Source: Adiantum capillus-veneris
Taxonomy: Eukaryota > Streptophyta > Polypodiopsida > Polypodiales > Pteridaceae
Reading direction: 5' to 3'
Length of the DNA: 64,000 nucleotides
NCBI GenBank assembly: GCA_014529385.2
Contig: CM043966.1
Coordinates: 86,706,087-86,770,086, forward strand
Positions within the stretch are counted from its first letter, which is position 1, and every line of letters starts with the position of its first letter. The position numbers were made by a program, and so were the translations under genes. The notes beneath the pieces were generated by a model that had not been told where the DNA came from, made no database searches, and was given only the letters and a program-made list of their open reading frames with translations. This document shows, in pieces, positions 1 to 11,361 of this stretch.

Positions 1-952
1 CTTTATGTAGATGATTTGTTGATCACTGGACCAAATGAGAGACATATTGCTGATTTTAAGGCTGATTTGAATGCTACTTTCAAAATGAAAGATTTGGGGT
101 TGTTGCATCATTACTTGGGTATACAGTTTAAGCAGTGTGATGGTGGTATTGCCTTGTGTCAGAAAAGTTATGTAGAGACATTGCTATGTAAGTTTGGACT
201 TGAGGATTGCAAACCTTTTGCCACTCCCATGGAAACAGGTTCGAAATTGAGTCTTCATGATGCCGGTGATCCTGCAGATGTCACTCTTTACCAAACTATT
301 GTTTGATGTCTCATTTATGTATGCAACACGAGGCTGGAGATTCAGTTTGCAGTCTCACAGGTCAGCAGATTTATGCATAGCCCAAGGTCTAAGCATTGGC
401 AGGCTGTCAAGAGGATTTTCCACTACCTTAATGGCACTTTACATCTTGGCTTGTTTTATCCCAAGGGGGATCATTGCCACCAGACATACATGGTTTTTCA
501 GAATCAGATTGGGATAGTTGTTTTGACACGAGAGTGTCCACAAGTGGTTTTTGTTTCAGGCTTGGCAGTTCATGTATATCATGGTTGAGCAAGAAGCAAC
601 CTACTGTGGCCACTTCTAGTTGTGAGGTTGAGTACAGGGTAGTCTTCACAGCTACTGTTGAGTGTGTATGGCTCAAATGCCTTATGGCTGATTTGGACAG
701 GACACTGCCAACACTATCTACACTGACAGTCCGAGCACATTGGTAGTTGCGAGGAACCCAGTTTTTCATGCTCACACAAAGCACATTGAGTTGCATTACC
801 ACTATGTCAGGGAGAGGCTCTCAGCAGGAGAGATCAGCTTGGATTATGTGCCAACAGAGGACAACCTTGCAGATCTTTTCACAAAGTCATTGTCTCGTGA
901 GAAGCTTGAAGCTTTACACAAAGCTTTGGGCTTACTCCCCTTTGTGGACTGA
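1..952 (+). pseudogene. copia pol fragment: reverse transcriptase end and RNase H
   Basis: The first codons encode the RT catalytic box LYVDDLL, followed by the thumb region with KMKDLGLLHHYLGIQ, a typical copia order. A stop follows codon 96 of the frame starting at 16, and the homology continues in other frames: the 'RPDIQ'-equivalent stretch near 330-360, the RNase H start near 474-600, and the RNase H end at 740-952, which includes HTKHIELHYHYVRE and ADLFTKSLSREKL. RNase H would degrade the RNA strand during reverse transcription. At least three frame changes are needed to read it through. Compared with the sister copy at 20.6-21.8 kb, the lesions are private to this copy. Confidence 0.88.
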
Positions 953-1027
953 TCATGTCCTCAGGGCATGGCACTTCCCTTTACTCATGTGCCAGCTCTC
1001 GTTCACCGCATCACTCCAGGGGGGATT

Positions 1028-1404
1028 TGTTACCATATACATGTGGTAGTGATGTGTGTGAACACACTAGGACCGCCGGGGCATTTTTTCCCTCTTTAGG
1101 AGGTTTTTTCCCCCGTGCATTGTATATACGCCCATCACTTTAGGGCTATTGATCTTTCCATTGCACACTAAGTAACACACTCTCTATTTTGTGGTAGTGA
1201 TGTGTGTGAACACACTAGGACCGCCGGGGCATTTTTTCCCTCTTTAGGAGGTTTTTTCCCCCATGCATTGTATGTATGCCCATCACTCTAGGGCTATTGA
1301 TCTTTCCATTGCACACTAAGTAACACGCTCTCTATTTTGTGTGCCTTGAGCTTCCTTCGTCTTCTCAAAGCTGTGTGTGTTTCCTTGCAACCCTAATTTC
1401 AACA
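1028..1404 (+). repeat. 3' LTR of copia family A, with internal duplication
   Basis: The LTR begins TGTTACCATATACATG right after the G-rich polypurine tract and ends CCCTAATTTCAACA, so it has TG...CA ends. It is 377 bp long against 227 bp for both LTRs of the sister element; the difference is a 148-bp internal tandem duplication plus small indels. A TATA-like TGTATATACG lies inside the first unit and TGTATGTATG in the second. Confidence 0.9.
1043..1338. repeat. 148-bp tandem duplication inside the LTR
   Basis: The block starting GTGGTAGTGATGTGTGTG at 1043 recurs at 1191 and both copies run to CTCTATTTT. They differ at only a few bases. It doubles the probable promoter region of the LTR. The two LTRs of the sister element at 20.3 and 36.6 kb carry a single copy. 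Confidence 0.92.
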
Positions 1405-1431
1405 TATAGGCAAAGCTGCCCAAAAGCCAGC

Positions 1432-1434
<3 letters not shown>

Positions 1435-1468
<34 letters not shown>
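1435..1468. repeat. (GA)n microsatellite
   Basis: Uninterrupted AG/GA dinucleotides just downstream of the copia LTR. (GA)n/(CT)n is the commonest simple repeat of this window. Confidence 0.97.
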
Positions 1469-1470
<2 letters not shown>

Positions 1471-1639
1471 CGGAAACAATTCTCACGGTTACAGAGGGCA
1501 AGAGATAGGAACTCACAAATAGTGAGAAGAAGAAAGGTTTGTTGGATGCATGGCAATTATGAACTTAGATTGGAGTCTTACCAAAGCCCGAGCGAGATTT
1601 TCCAAGAAAACTAAAACCGGAGCGAAGGTCTAAATGGAA

Positions 1640-2262
1640 TGGGATTTAGAGCATAGAAACCATGGCAAGGAGAGTATGCTTCATCTCTATGAGTTTTAGC
1701 CTCTACAACTCAGAGTAGCGAGGAATGTACTTGTCATTCTTCAATTCATTAGCAAACACAAGAGGTTTGAAGAACTTGCCACCAATGTATCCTTGGAGTC
1801 CTACGGCATTTGCAAATATTTTTGATGTGTGAGACCAAGGGTTAGCCCACTCAATACTGGGAGCATTCCAAAAGAGAATGGAGCAATTGCTCTAGGCTGC
1901 TTGGAACCAAGGGACTCCGCTCCATGCTTGCCCCACAAAGATTCTCACCACCAGTGGCAACTGTATTATTTCCAATTTGGAGGGGATCAAAACCATAGTC
2001 ACAAAGAAGTGATCCGTTAAGCCATTTAGGATCGACAAGATTTCCACCTCTCCTAACCCCAGGAAGCCACGACTTCTTTCTAGAGGAGGGACGGGCAAAG
2101 ATCTTCTTGGTGGCCATGCAAATAAGGTGAAGAGCCATTGGAGGGTATGAAGGAGAGGGAGGGGTAGGACTTCAAGGAAGAAGCTGCTAAAAAAGAGGAC
2201 GGACACAAAACGATACTATGTAGAGAAGAGATGGATGAAGAGCTTTCTATAGCGGCCACCAT
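1640..2262 (-). pseudogene. LHCB6: chlorophyll a/b-binding protein CP24-like pseudogene
   Basis: Read on the minus strand this is a broken copy of a minor photosystem II antenna gene, most like CP24. A serine-rich transit-peptide-like start (MVAAIESSSS, about 2262) is followed, after a frame change, by [17 protein letters not shown] and CDYGFDPL (about 2075-1980), then in another frame [12 protein letters not shown] (about 1945-1905), AIAPFSFG (about 1893-1870), EWANPWS, a GGKFF block, and the third-helix block LKLIEMKH..LAMVSML (about 1685-1645). Two segments are missing: the first helix region with the ExxxxR chlorophyll-ligand motif, and the region after AIAPFSFG. Stops include a TAG just before the last helix. 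CP24 normally sits in thylakoid membranes linking LHCII to the PSII core; this copy cannot make it. Identification is from remembered family motifs; another LHC member is less likely because the SW-P-V--GGN-xDP block is typical of CP24. Confidence 0.75.
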
Positions 2263-2408
2263 AGCTACACATAGAAGCAAGCTTATCGACTGGATTTTCT
2301 CATTCTTTTACCTGCGAGAAAACTCCTCTCTCTCTCTCTCTCTATGTGAAACCTCCTCGTTGGGCAAAGTAGACCCCTATCTCCACCTTGTGTGCTCATG
2401 CTAACAGG

Positions 2409-2444
<36 letters not shown>

Positions 2445-3127
2445 CTCTTCTCAACCTAAAGGTTTGCGGTAACCAACAAGTGGATGTTGGATGCTCCAAA
2501 ATATATATATACAAAATAAACCCATTGCACGTTAGATAGCTCTTTTGAAAGTAAACTTCCAACATATGCATTACTTATTTGAAGACCATAGGTGGTCTTG
2601 CTCACTATGGGCACAATGGAAGGAAATGGTCGATTATAGGGCCCAATGTTTGTCTTTTCTTCTAGTGTGCTTTCACCAATTTAAGCATGGCTTTTCTTGT
2701 AATTCCGTGGGAAGGTGTGAAGGTGTGTACAATGTAACCATAGTCCTCATACGAATCATCATAACGTAGCCCTGAAGCCCTTAAGAAAATCATAACGCAG
2801 CCCTTGACTCTGGAAACATCAGCACTCAGTAGCAAGGATGGGCGTCCAAAATTTACCCCGCATTGTTTCCTGCTACAAGGACCGCTGCTGTGAAACTTTG
2901 AAACTAGTTTCAAACAAGTTATAAAATCACGTGGCCTGCCCATAGTGCAAAATAAAGCAAGGTTCATTTCTATTTACAACCAATGCAACTACACAACGAT
3001 TTCCCAATATCTTGCAGTTTTAAATGTTGCAAAATTCAGACGAAGAATTCTTAATTTTTGGACTAAAAGGAACTTTGAACGTGCATAAAGCTTGATAGTG
3101 AACATCATCTAAATCTAAACTGAAGAA
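2263..3127. other. no gene recognised; (CT)n tracts
   Basis: Contains two CT tracts (2325-2343 and 2411-2439) and AT-rich sequence. A minus-strand open frame at 2662-2967 matches nothing I know and has no supporting context. Confidence 0.6.
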
Positions 3128-3427
3128 TTGTTAATTGATGTAAAGAAAGATCTATCTATGGCATCCACACCAATTTATACAAAATGTACATGTAACTTCA
3201 TATGCTATCGCCACTGTTATTGTCATCTCAATATTAGAAAACTTGATACTACTTATGAATCACCATGGGAGATCATGCAAGTGCTTGAACATGTTACTAG
3301 ATTAGTAGCAGCTGGCCTTGTGGATATTGTGCCAACCTTAACGCAAATGGATGTGGAGTTCATGTCCAACAAATATGAAAAGCAACCATGGGAGGACCTT
3401 GTTAAGTTGCTTTATCTACGAACCTAG
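3128..3427 (+). other. unrecognised 99-codon open frame
   Basis: An open frame with a fairly even amino-acid composition (its second half includes VDIVPTLTQMDVEFMSNKYE). I recognise no family and no promoter or splice context, so it may be a gene fragment or chance. It ends just upstream of a dispersed repeat at 3450. Confidence 0.15.
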
Positions 3428-3449
3428 CATGCAAACGAAGTCACAAGCA

Positions 3450-3668
3450 CTGTTAAAAACAAACCGGGGTCTACTGTATTTTAACCGGCTGAAATTATAA
3501 AATCCCGGTTAGATTTTGAGCTTGCCTTTAAGAAAACCGGCAAATTTACACAAGTTTTAGTGTAATTACCGGCAAAAGCTTCAAATTTTGACCTAAAAAC
3601 TAGGAGAACTTCAAGTTTCTCTTTATTTTTTTCGGATAGGAAAAATGTATTTTTCTAGCCCTGGTCCG
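3450..3668 (+). repeat. dispersed ~220-bp repeat, copy 1
   Basis: This block (key features: TGTTAAAAAC near the start, GATTTTGAGCTTGC in the middle, GCAAAAGCTTCAAATTT, and a shared GAAAAATGTATTTTTCTA end) recurs in inverted orientation at 7485-7690, diverged by many substitutions. It could be paired ends of an old DNA element or two inserted solo repeats. Confidence 0.7.
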
Positions 3669-4429
3669 ACTCACAAGACCCCAAGTCAACACATAAAATC
3701 TGGCCAGATCATTGGCTTTCTGCATAGGAGTACCAAAGCCTCACAATATACATTTCCATAGTTGTGAGGAGCTTCTTTTTGTTAACATAAGGGCATGGTC
3801 ACGCAAGGCTTAGTTATCAGTAAGCCTCAACCGGGTCTGACATGGCAAGTACGGTGCTCAAAGTATGACGGGCAATAGCAAGTATAGAGAGAGAGAGAGA
3901 GAGAACGAGACGCAACAGGTGAGTGAATGCTTGAGCTGACTAGCAACTAACGGGCATAGTTTGAAGACTACCTGTTTTGGCATACTGACACAACTTTGCT
4001 AGTGGAACCTGCACGTTGTCAAAGGTGGTCGGGCGTTGCCTTGCGTGACCATAGCCTAATACTCTACCAAGGTGCATCAATGTTACATCTTTTTTTATTC
4101 CCATGGTTGTGAGACTTCTATATGTAGTTAAAAACCTTTTATTTTTGTTATTCCTTGCTGGTCTTACTTTTAGTTTTCTTAAAGCTAGGTGTTCATCCTG
4201 TTTTCATCCTAGCCCTTCACTTCCGACTTATATGTTTTCCTATCTCCTTCACTTATGTAGAGAGTCCCCTACTCATCAAGACGTCCGGCAAGTCTGCACT
4301 TCCCTGTACAATGCCTCCTACCCTGCCCATCTAACAAGTTGTGTACATTTCATGCACAAGAATTTTGAGATGCTTTCTAATGTTAAAAAATAAAGTCTCT
4401 CATTCTTTTTCATATAGTGCTTAGGATTA
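3669..4429. other. no gene recognised
   Basis: Only a short (GA)n tract (about 3889-3904) and unremarkable AT-rich sequence. Open frames here are short and unlike known proteins. Confidence 0.6.
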
Positions 4430-4625
4430 GGAGCTTCTACTCTAGAGGTACCACATACCTAGCTACGTGCAGTGTGTAGGGCATGAAGTAGTCCCGACTC
4501 CCTTGCCTCCAACGAGGTATGTGGTTGGAGGGCAAGAGAACAGTACGTTGACATGCCCTCCAAGGCTCCAACTACATCTAGCTGGACATGTAGTGCCTGC
4601 CAGAGCGGAAGCTCACGATCTCATG
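4430..4625. mobile_element. small foldback (MITE-like) element, copy 1
   Basis: The left end (GGAGCTTCTACTCTAGAGG, then CACATACCTAGCTA) is mirrored by the right end (TGCCAGAGCGGAAGCTC), giving an imperfect inverted repeat. The same arm motifs, much better preserved, form a palindrome at 51643-51795. A repeated short terminal inverted repeat with no coding capacity suggests a non-autonomous DNA element. Confidence 0.5.
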
Positions 4626-6371
4626 GTAAGTCCCAGTGTCAGAAGCATATATGGTAATTTGTTAAAGTTATGGTGCATTAATGCAGAGAGACAGAGAGGG
4701 AGAGAGAGAGAGAGAGAGGTCCCCATGGTCAATTGCACAACATTAATCCAAAACCCCACTCCTGAAACCTCTCCTCTCCCAACTGCACTTTTCATCTACG
4801 TTGTAGCTTGGTGAGGCTGGGGGCAACCTAGTGGTCCTCTTGGTTGCTTTCACTCTTGTCATCAACCACCCACACCACACCTACACACGTGGACAATATA
4901 TATCGCTTCTCACATCCGGATTCTGTTGTGCATGATACATGAACATGATTGCTAATTGATTTTATAGCGCTTGTATTCAGAACATTGCCTACCTCTCTGT
5001 CGCCTTCTGCCTTTTGATACACTCGCAGCCCTACTTGTTGCTTTTGCTCCATCAACCCTATTTATTTTGTAGCCTTTCTCACTCAGCCCTAGTGGATAGC
5101 ATGCACAGTGCTAATACTTGGATGACCAGCTTTTTCAGTCGATAGTGCATGACATCCACCCACTGGAGCTATATTGCTTGGTGCAAAGGGTGGAGAGATG
5201 AGGCGGTTTTTAGTAGCCCTATCATCCGAATTTGGCATGCAACTAGTCCCTTGACACACCGTGAAACCCCTTTCTACCCTAGTATTAACTTCACCTCCAA
5301 GGTCTCAAGACTCGCGAGTCGCTGCTACCCTTGCACTGGATATCCAACTGCTTGAATTGCCATCTTCATGCTAGAGCCAACTCTGCAACAAAGTGTTCTC
5401 CTTAACAAATTTTCCTCCATCATAATAAGAGTGAAATGCTAAGGTTACAATATACACCCTATGTGGGAAGGTATCACTATAGCCGTGCCTTTTGGGTAGG
5501 CCAAAAACCCCTGTATAATAGCCAGAGACAAAGTCTGATCAACAATTAATTTTGACTTCCAATCTACACATAGCCTTTGAACTTAAGATGCAAATCTGTT
5601 GGAAAAACTTATAAATCTGAAGATCCTAGAATTGTAGTAGCAAGGTTTTATACAATTAAAACCGTTGCAAGTTTTGATGAAGTGTAGTACTATTATTAGC
5701 TTGTGTAGGAGAACCATCACCTAATTCCAGCCTTTATAATGGCAACCAGTCCATAATATTGCCAGGGCGCAATGAGTTGTATCAACCACCCCCATCACCA
5801 GACTGCATAGAAATTGGTGGTGGTGCCATGATGGGGACATCACTGGCAGCATGCTACAACATAATTGTGATCTACATCTCAACTTAATGTCTCATGCGCC
5901 ATGCCACCTTACTGGTGGCATGCTTGCTGCTGTACAAGTGGCCATAGCTGCAAGCATCTCCTACACATCATCAACAACACCACCTGCATCATGTGAAAGA
6001 ATGGAGCAAGTCATACTTCTTGATTTTCCATCATTGCTGCCATACAAGGTGGTCCATGCCTATGACCAACAAAATTAATAGTAAGAGCCGTCATCTCTTA
6101 TAGAGTGCATTCCATATATACAAGGTACGTGAAGAAGAAGAAAAGCGCCTAGGATAGCAAGACCCCATCAAACACGCGTGACACTATAAGAGAAGAATGT
6201 CCAAGCCACAAAAATATCCTTATTTGTTTCGTTTGATGACACCTTCTGCCAATGTGTGCATGGTATTGACGCCTCAAGACACCAAGCTTGGCATGCATGC
6301 CTTGCAGCATCACAATACGTGTGCGTGTCTCTCGTGCTGCAGGTACCGTATTGGATGGGAAGCTTCCACAG
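4626..6371. other. no gene recognised
   Basis: A (GA)n tract lies at about 4684-4718. The rest has short open frames on both strands with no recognisable domain, and no LTR or terminal inverted repeat that I could pair. Confidence 0.55.
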
Positions 6372-6602
6372 CTACGACATCATGATTGGCTGAGGAAGAT
6401 GGGAATCACGTACAGTAAGCTCGTGAACAACTTGCCCCCCCCCAAGCAAGCTGCCCAATTGATGTAGCAATTGGGCAGCATCCACATCCTCGACAACGAC
6501 CTTGACTAATTCCTCACCGCCCTTGCTAATCAGGAACGCACCACGTGGGGAGACAGAAAGAGAGATGGCGACCAAGTCCTGACAACTTGGCAAAACACAC
6601 AC
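6372..6602 (-). other. unidentified 76-codon minus-strand frame
   Basis: The frame has a coding-like middle (GGEELVKVVVEDVDAAQLL) and ends with a stop at 6372. I do not recognise a family. A perfect 12-bp-stem hairpin (6450-6479) lies in it, and an AC/GA microsatellite overlaps its start. It could be an exon remnant or chance. Confidence 0.2.
6450..6479. other. perfect 12-bp-stem hairpin
   Basis: GCTGCCCAATTG, six loop bases (ATGTAG), then CAATTGGGCAGC. The stem is perfectly complementary. It could be a chance palindrome or a remnant of a longer foldback; the flanks do not extend the pairing. Confidence 0.85.
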
Positions 6603-6648
6603 ACACAGAGACAGAGAGAGAGAGAGAGAGGGAGAGAGGGAGAGAGGA
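6595..6648. repeat. (AC)n/(GA)n compound microsatellite
   Basis: A short AC run changes into a GA run with a few GG interruptions. Confidence 0.95.
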
Positions 6649-7019
6649 CTCCGACTTAGGAGTCAGGGCCCAGGAGACCGAATGGCTCTCCTCGCTATCA
6701 TCACAAGATGCGGCTGTGTCATCGTGCATTGGAGTGTGCAGAGATTGAGGTTCATCTCATATTAAGGTTGTGAGCATTGGGCGGGCCAAAAACCACTCAT
6801 GAGTTCACAACATATTACACTTGAAGGATTCGCCCATCATGTCTCTATTTTTCTACCAATGGTATAATTGTATTGATTTATTTTGTAATTCTGCATTTAG
6901 TTAAGCAAAAAGTATAGTGATCACTATGGACCTTTGCCTTTGGCAGGCCAAAAAATACAGTGAAACTATGAACTCGTGCAAACTACTTGCACTAAAACTC
7001 ATAGCGTCAAACTCTCCCC

Positions 7020-7225
7020 TCCACACTATCTCGCACCGGCATCGACGGCTGAGGTGATCTGGGCCGTCGGATGCGCATTTGGTAAATTTGTGGCGTTTGG
7101 TAAAGTCGGGAAGAAAAGTAAATTCGGACAGGCTTATAAATTCGGGTCAATCCGCACTCCATGTCTCGAACCTCCGACCTCCCCACCACGAGCCATGTGC
7201 ACTAACCACTACACCCTCATGCGTA
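7020..7225 (-). mobile_element. tRNA-derived SINE-like element
   Basis: Read on the minus strand, the head contains an RNA polymerase III A-box-like TAGTGGTTAGTGC (7211-7199) and, about 30 bases on, a B-box GGTTCGAGAC (7172-7163), the internal promoter layout of tRNAs and tRNA-derived SINEs. The spacing and the GGTGTAGTGGTTAGTGCAC start resemble a tRNA head. The body downstream is not tRNA-like, so it is not a tRNA gene. The 3' end is not clear; I set it near 7020. Confidence 0.55.
7163..7211 (-). promoter_or_regulatory. RNA polymerase III A and B boxes of the SINE
   Basis: A box at 7199-7211 and B box GGTTCGAGAC at 7163-7172 on the minus strand. The B box fits the GTTCRANNC consensus. Confidence 0.55.
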
Positions 7226-7484
7226 CGTTGAAATATAGGTGATTCGAGTATGTCATATTGTAAATGTGGGCAGATTAGTAAATTCGAGGCAAATTTGTAA
7301 ATTTTGGCAAATTGGTAAATTCGGGGCAACGTCAGATCTGACGGTCCATAATTGATACGCGTCGCTTTTTCCTCCTCCGCCATTGATCCCATTTGAACAT
7401 GCCCGTGTGATATAGTGATGAGGAAACTCTCCTTGCATCTAGGACCACACGCCGGCGTGCCCGCATAGTAGACTGTAGTACATG

Positions 7485-7690
7485 GGATAGAAAAATACAT
7501 TTCCCCTAACCAATGAAATTATCCGGGTCTTTAGGCCGAAATTTGAAGCTTTTGCCCGTAATTACACTCAACCTTGTGTAAATTTCTCGATTTTTTAAAA
7601 ATGCAAGCTCAAAATCTCGCCGGATTTCCACAATTTCAACCAATTAAAATACAACGGCCCGCGGTCTTTTTCTAACACTAGTTCTTCTGC
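7485..7690 (-). repeat. dispersed ~220-bp repeat, copy 2 (inverted)
   Basis: Minus-strand counterpart of the block at 3450-3668, with the same order of shared words (GATTTTGAGCTTGCATTT, GCAAAAGCTTCAAATTT, AAATGTATTTTTCTA). The two copies face each other across about 4 kb that includes the SINE. No matching target duplications were seen outside them. Confidence 0.7.
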
Positions 7691-9966
7691 CACTGCATAC
7701 GACCCCCATGGTAAATTGTGCTCAAAAGAAACTTTTTTCTAAAAACTTGACAAACCTTAAGAGAAATTGACTAAATTGGAAGGTTTTTACATTGAATTAC
7801 ATTATATTTCTTCAAAATTTGTAGATTTTCTCACCTTCAAATTAAAATTTAAATTAAAATAAATCTCAAACTTTTAGGTGGGATTATACTATTTTGTTTG
7901 AGTACTGAAGTCTGTAAATAGCGTCTTATGCCTTTCGCAAAACGAAATCCTCTCACAAACCGTGTGCACTCTCAAAGTACTCTTTCTCTTTCACACAAGT
8001 CAAGTGCTCCACAAAAGTAATGTAACAAAATTTACAATTGACACATTCGACCGGATAAAAGTAATTTGAATCAAATTTGTGTCGATCAAAATTTAAAAAT
8101 TGTTTTATATTTTTAAATATTTTAGCATCTTCAAATTAGGACCTCACATTTTAAAAGCTGATTTTTTTTGTTATATATTTTAGCATATTCAAAATTAAGA
8201 ATCAGTAAAGCATTTTAACATTTTAGACGATTTAGAGCTCCACTGACCCATCTTGAGTGAGCTTGCAGTCAACAATGATTAGGTACATAACCATTTATCA
8301 TGGCCACAAGCTTGCCTATATGAAGTTGTTGGGCAATTATGGCTATGGCCATTCTTGAGAGTGTTAATTACAATGCATACCTTAAAGGTGCAAAGATGAG
8401 CAATGACCCATGGTATGCAAAACGTTGCCCAAAGAGTATTAAATCAATCATTTGTTGCCTCAGCTACTAGAAATTTGATATTTTTGCATATCCATTTTTG
8501 CCTAAATTGTTTATCTTTATGAGCACAAGTTTTGGAGCTTTATTAAGAGCTTCTTGGATTTAGTGTTAATGCTCTCATCGCACATTTTGCATATGCGTTT
8601 CTGACTGTATTAATGTGTGTGCGAATGCATTAAAGTATGAGTATAGTTATTTTGTTTGAGACTATTTGAGAGGTATTTAATTTGCTACACTATCCTCTAT
8701 AGAGTAACTATTGAGATCTTGATCTACTCTTTCTCATTGTATGTGCTTGCTCACTTTCTTGCCTGCTTGGAAGTACTCGCTCGACGATTGGGATTCCTCC
8801 TCAGATTGAAGTAGGAGCGATCGTGATGCAACCACGACTCCGGCTCAACAACACTACAAGGTCTGTGATCTGCATTCAATTCTCCATGCCTATGTGTTTG
8901 CTTGGTCTAACACATAGATCCTATGAGGCAAGGCACGGCTTCAATTTCTTATAATTTCTAAAGAGACCACTATGTCAACTCTCCAAGAACTTCTGCATGA
9001 CGTGCTTTTATACTTAGCATTTTTACTCTATGACACTTTATTGCAAGACGAAGTGTTCATATTGGCTTTCTGTAGCTTGACATGAGCATGGTCCTCCGGT
9101 TTGGACAATTGGTTGACACCCGTATACAATTATCAAGTCGGTAGTGCACTTCAACTTCTATAGTCCGTTGATGCCTTTTGTATTTTCTGAGTTTGTCAGT
9201 ACTTCCTGAAGTTTAGTTTAGCTACATGTTTTCCTCACTAGTATATGCTTAATCTCGATCATCATATTTGTATATCAAAAAGATAACACACTTGATGCCC
9301 TGGTATGTACTCCATCGGGTTCGGCTTGTTGTTCGAGGGATGTGCTAATAATAGACCATAAACATTTTTTCATTAGGTAACCTCTTAACTTTTGTTTGCC
9401 AGGTGTGAAATCCTTCCCCGTTTGTACTTTTCAATTCCCTTCTCTCCCATTGTGCTAATAGAGGAGTCTTAGCTTAGGAGACTCTCCCAGCCAATGTCCA
9501 CCTCTTTACACGAGCACAAATACCCCTTAGGAATGATAGAAAATTTGTTTGCAAGTTATTGTGCTTGGCTACAAGCATTGGGGAAAGTTTGGACTTAAAT
9601 TTGGTCCTTTTAGCGCTAGAGAGAGAATGCAATGCGACGAATGGATGGCGGGCTACCGTAACGGTAGCTCGGATTTTCCTTGTTTTTATCTCAAATTTCA
9701 GCATTTTCAAAAAACAATCTTTAGTTGCATAAAAAACTTTAACACTACTATACATCGTGATATGCTCAAATCTTTCTTGTCAGGACCGAATATAGGACAA
9801 ATTTACCATAACTCAAGCTCAATGCAGTTGTACACCCTTTTTCGATAGGAGAGACTTCATAGTATTCCTGCTCATTCTCATTCATTTATGCTCAACTAAC
9901 TATTCTGCTCGCATTTGACACTATTGTATTTGCGCTCAGAAACACTCACGCTCTTACATTTGTGAT
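7691..9966. other. AT-rich, no gene recognised
   Basis: Almost no open frame longer than 60 codons between 7.7 and 9.47 kb. Short frames after 9.47 kb match nothing known. Confidence 0.6.
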
Positions 9967-10858
9967 GTGGACCTTGCCATAGAAGAATCACTAATGGAGA
10001 ACAGAAGACCTCACGACCATCCGCAAGTATTAAGTCTTTTGAAATTTTCAATAGCTTCGATTTGGACAACGGTCGATGGCTTTCCACCACCATTACAGTT
10101 GGAAGTTGGGTTCTCCTACAGACCAGGAAGAGAAAGCGCACGGGAAACAAGTTTGTGAACAATTATAAAGGTAGGGTGAAAAACTTTCACTTGTCACAAA
10201 CGGGAAAAATAGTCAAAGAGGTTCTCATTGAACGCGCATATATGCACTCAGAGTTTCGTCTACAAAACGCCGATGGGATTTCCAACAAATAGACTAGATT
10301 GTAAGTTTTCTTACATCCGCAATAGATTTTACTCTTCACTCGTGTATTGTGTGTTTAACCTGCCAGTTACAGATATTTATCCTTCTGACGAAGAAGATTG
10401 GCAGCAGTGGATTGCATTATTGGAACTTTTGATGTATTCCATGCAACTGTGGGAAAGCTACTCTATAACACTAGCACCAGAAGAGTATTGGTTGAAAGGG
10501 GGGTTCTCTTTTTTGACACTTTTATAATGCTCCGCGTTCTATGCTTGGCTTTGGCACTCTAGATTATCTCCCTGTTCCTTCAAAGGACAGTCCAGAGTGG
10601 CCAATCGCATCATCTGAAACCGCTGAGTGTTTCAGACTAAAGCTCCATCAGAAAATACAAAAGTGCTTAAGACCAAATATTGCTAGTCGGCTGGTACGTG
10701 TTTCAATCTTCATATCCATGCATGTGTTTATCGACTTTTCTCATGATGAAGAGACTAGGAAGACTAGAACTATGCTACTCTACAAGACAGAGAATGCCTT
10801 GATTTTCTGGATGAATCTTGGGATGTCCATGATTCTGATGGCATCTTATGCAAGGTAA
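9967..10858 (+). pseudogene. unidentified gene remnant
   Basis: Several overlapping frames have protein-like composition, for example SWVLLQTRKRKRTGNKFV near 10100, PVTDIYPSDEEDWQQW near 10375, ETAECFRLKLHQKIQ near 10620, and an acidic LDFLDESWDVHDSDG stretch near 10800 in another frame. Homologous reading seems to hop between frames and to reach GT dinucleotides usable as splice donors (after 10692 and 10855), so this may be a multi-exon gene or its decayed copy. I do not recognise the family. Its 3' end runs into a 50-bp tandem repeat. Confidence 0.3.
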
Positions 10859-10994
10859 ATAAGAAGTCTATTGTGTGTAAGTGCATGATAGCTTCTTATG
10901 CAAAGTAAATAAGAAGTCTATTGTGTGTAAGTGCATGATAGCTTCTTATGCAAGGTAAATAAGAAGTCTATTGTGTGTAAGTGCATGATAGCTT
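10845..10994. repeat. 50-bp tandem repeat, three copies
   Basis: The unit starting CTTATGCAAGGTAAATAAGA occurs at 10845, 10895 and 10945 with an exact 50-bp period and almost no differences, pointing to recent duplication. Confidence 0.95.
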
Positions 10995-11361
10995 CTCATC
11001 AGCAAATATTAGTCTAATCTAATTGTTCGATTAACAATTGTACAGGTGCCTCAGAGAAAGGAGAAGAAGACATTGTGCACAGAGATAAAGGATGACCGAT
11101 TGTTTCCAGTGCAATGCAACTCTTGATTGAAGAAGGCGGCTTACACAGTATATCACATTGCTCTGAACTGTGAATATCAAAGAAAGTTGTTGACAACAAC
11201 CTTGCAATCTATATTCATGTGAAAATGAATTATTAAGAAATTTCTTGCAAATAAAGTCCGAGAACAATTCTCTTTTCAAAATTGACTCAAGTTGTCTTTA
11301 TATTGGATTTAATAATGTACACAGTAATGTCCAATTAAATCCATTGATGAGTAGCTCTCAT

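Larger units (their letters stand above)
1..1404 (+). mobile_element. Ty1/copia element (family A), 3' part only
   Basis: The window opens inside the reverse-transcriptase gene of a copia element and runs through RNase H, a polypurine tract (about 1016-1027) and a 3' LTR. The proteins are nearly identical to those of the minus-strand element at 20335-36799, so both belong to one family. The 5' part lies outside the window, so the target duplication cannot be checked. The reading frame is broken several times, so the copy is dead. Confidence 0.9.

Noticed and set aside
10845-10994. CRISPR-like regular repeat
   Set aside because: The three 50-bp units abut with no spacers; it is a plain tandem duplication in a plant genome.
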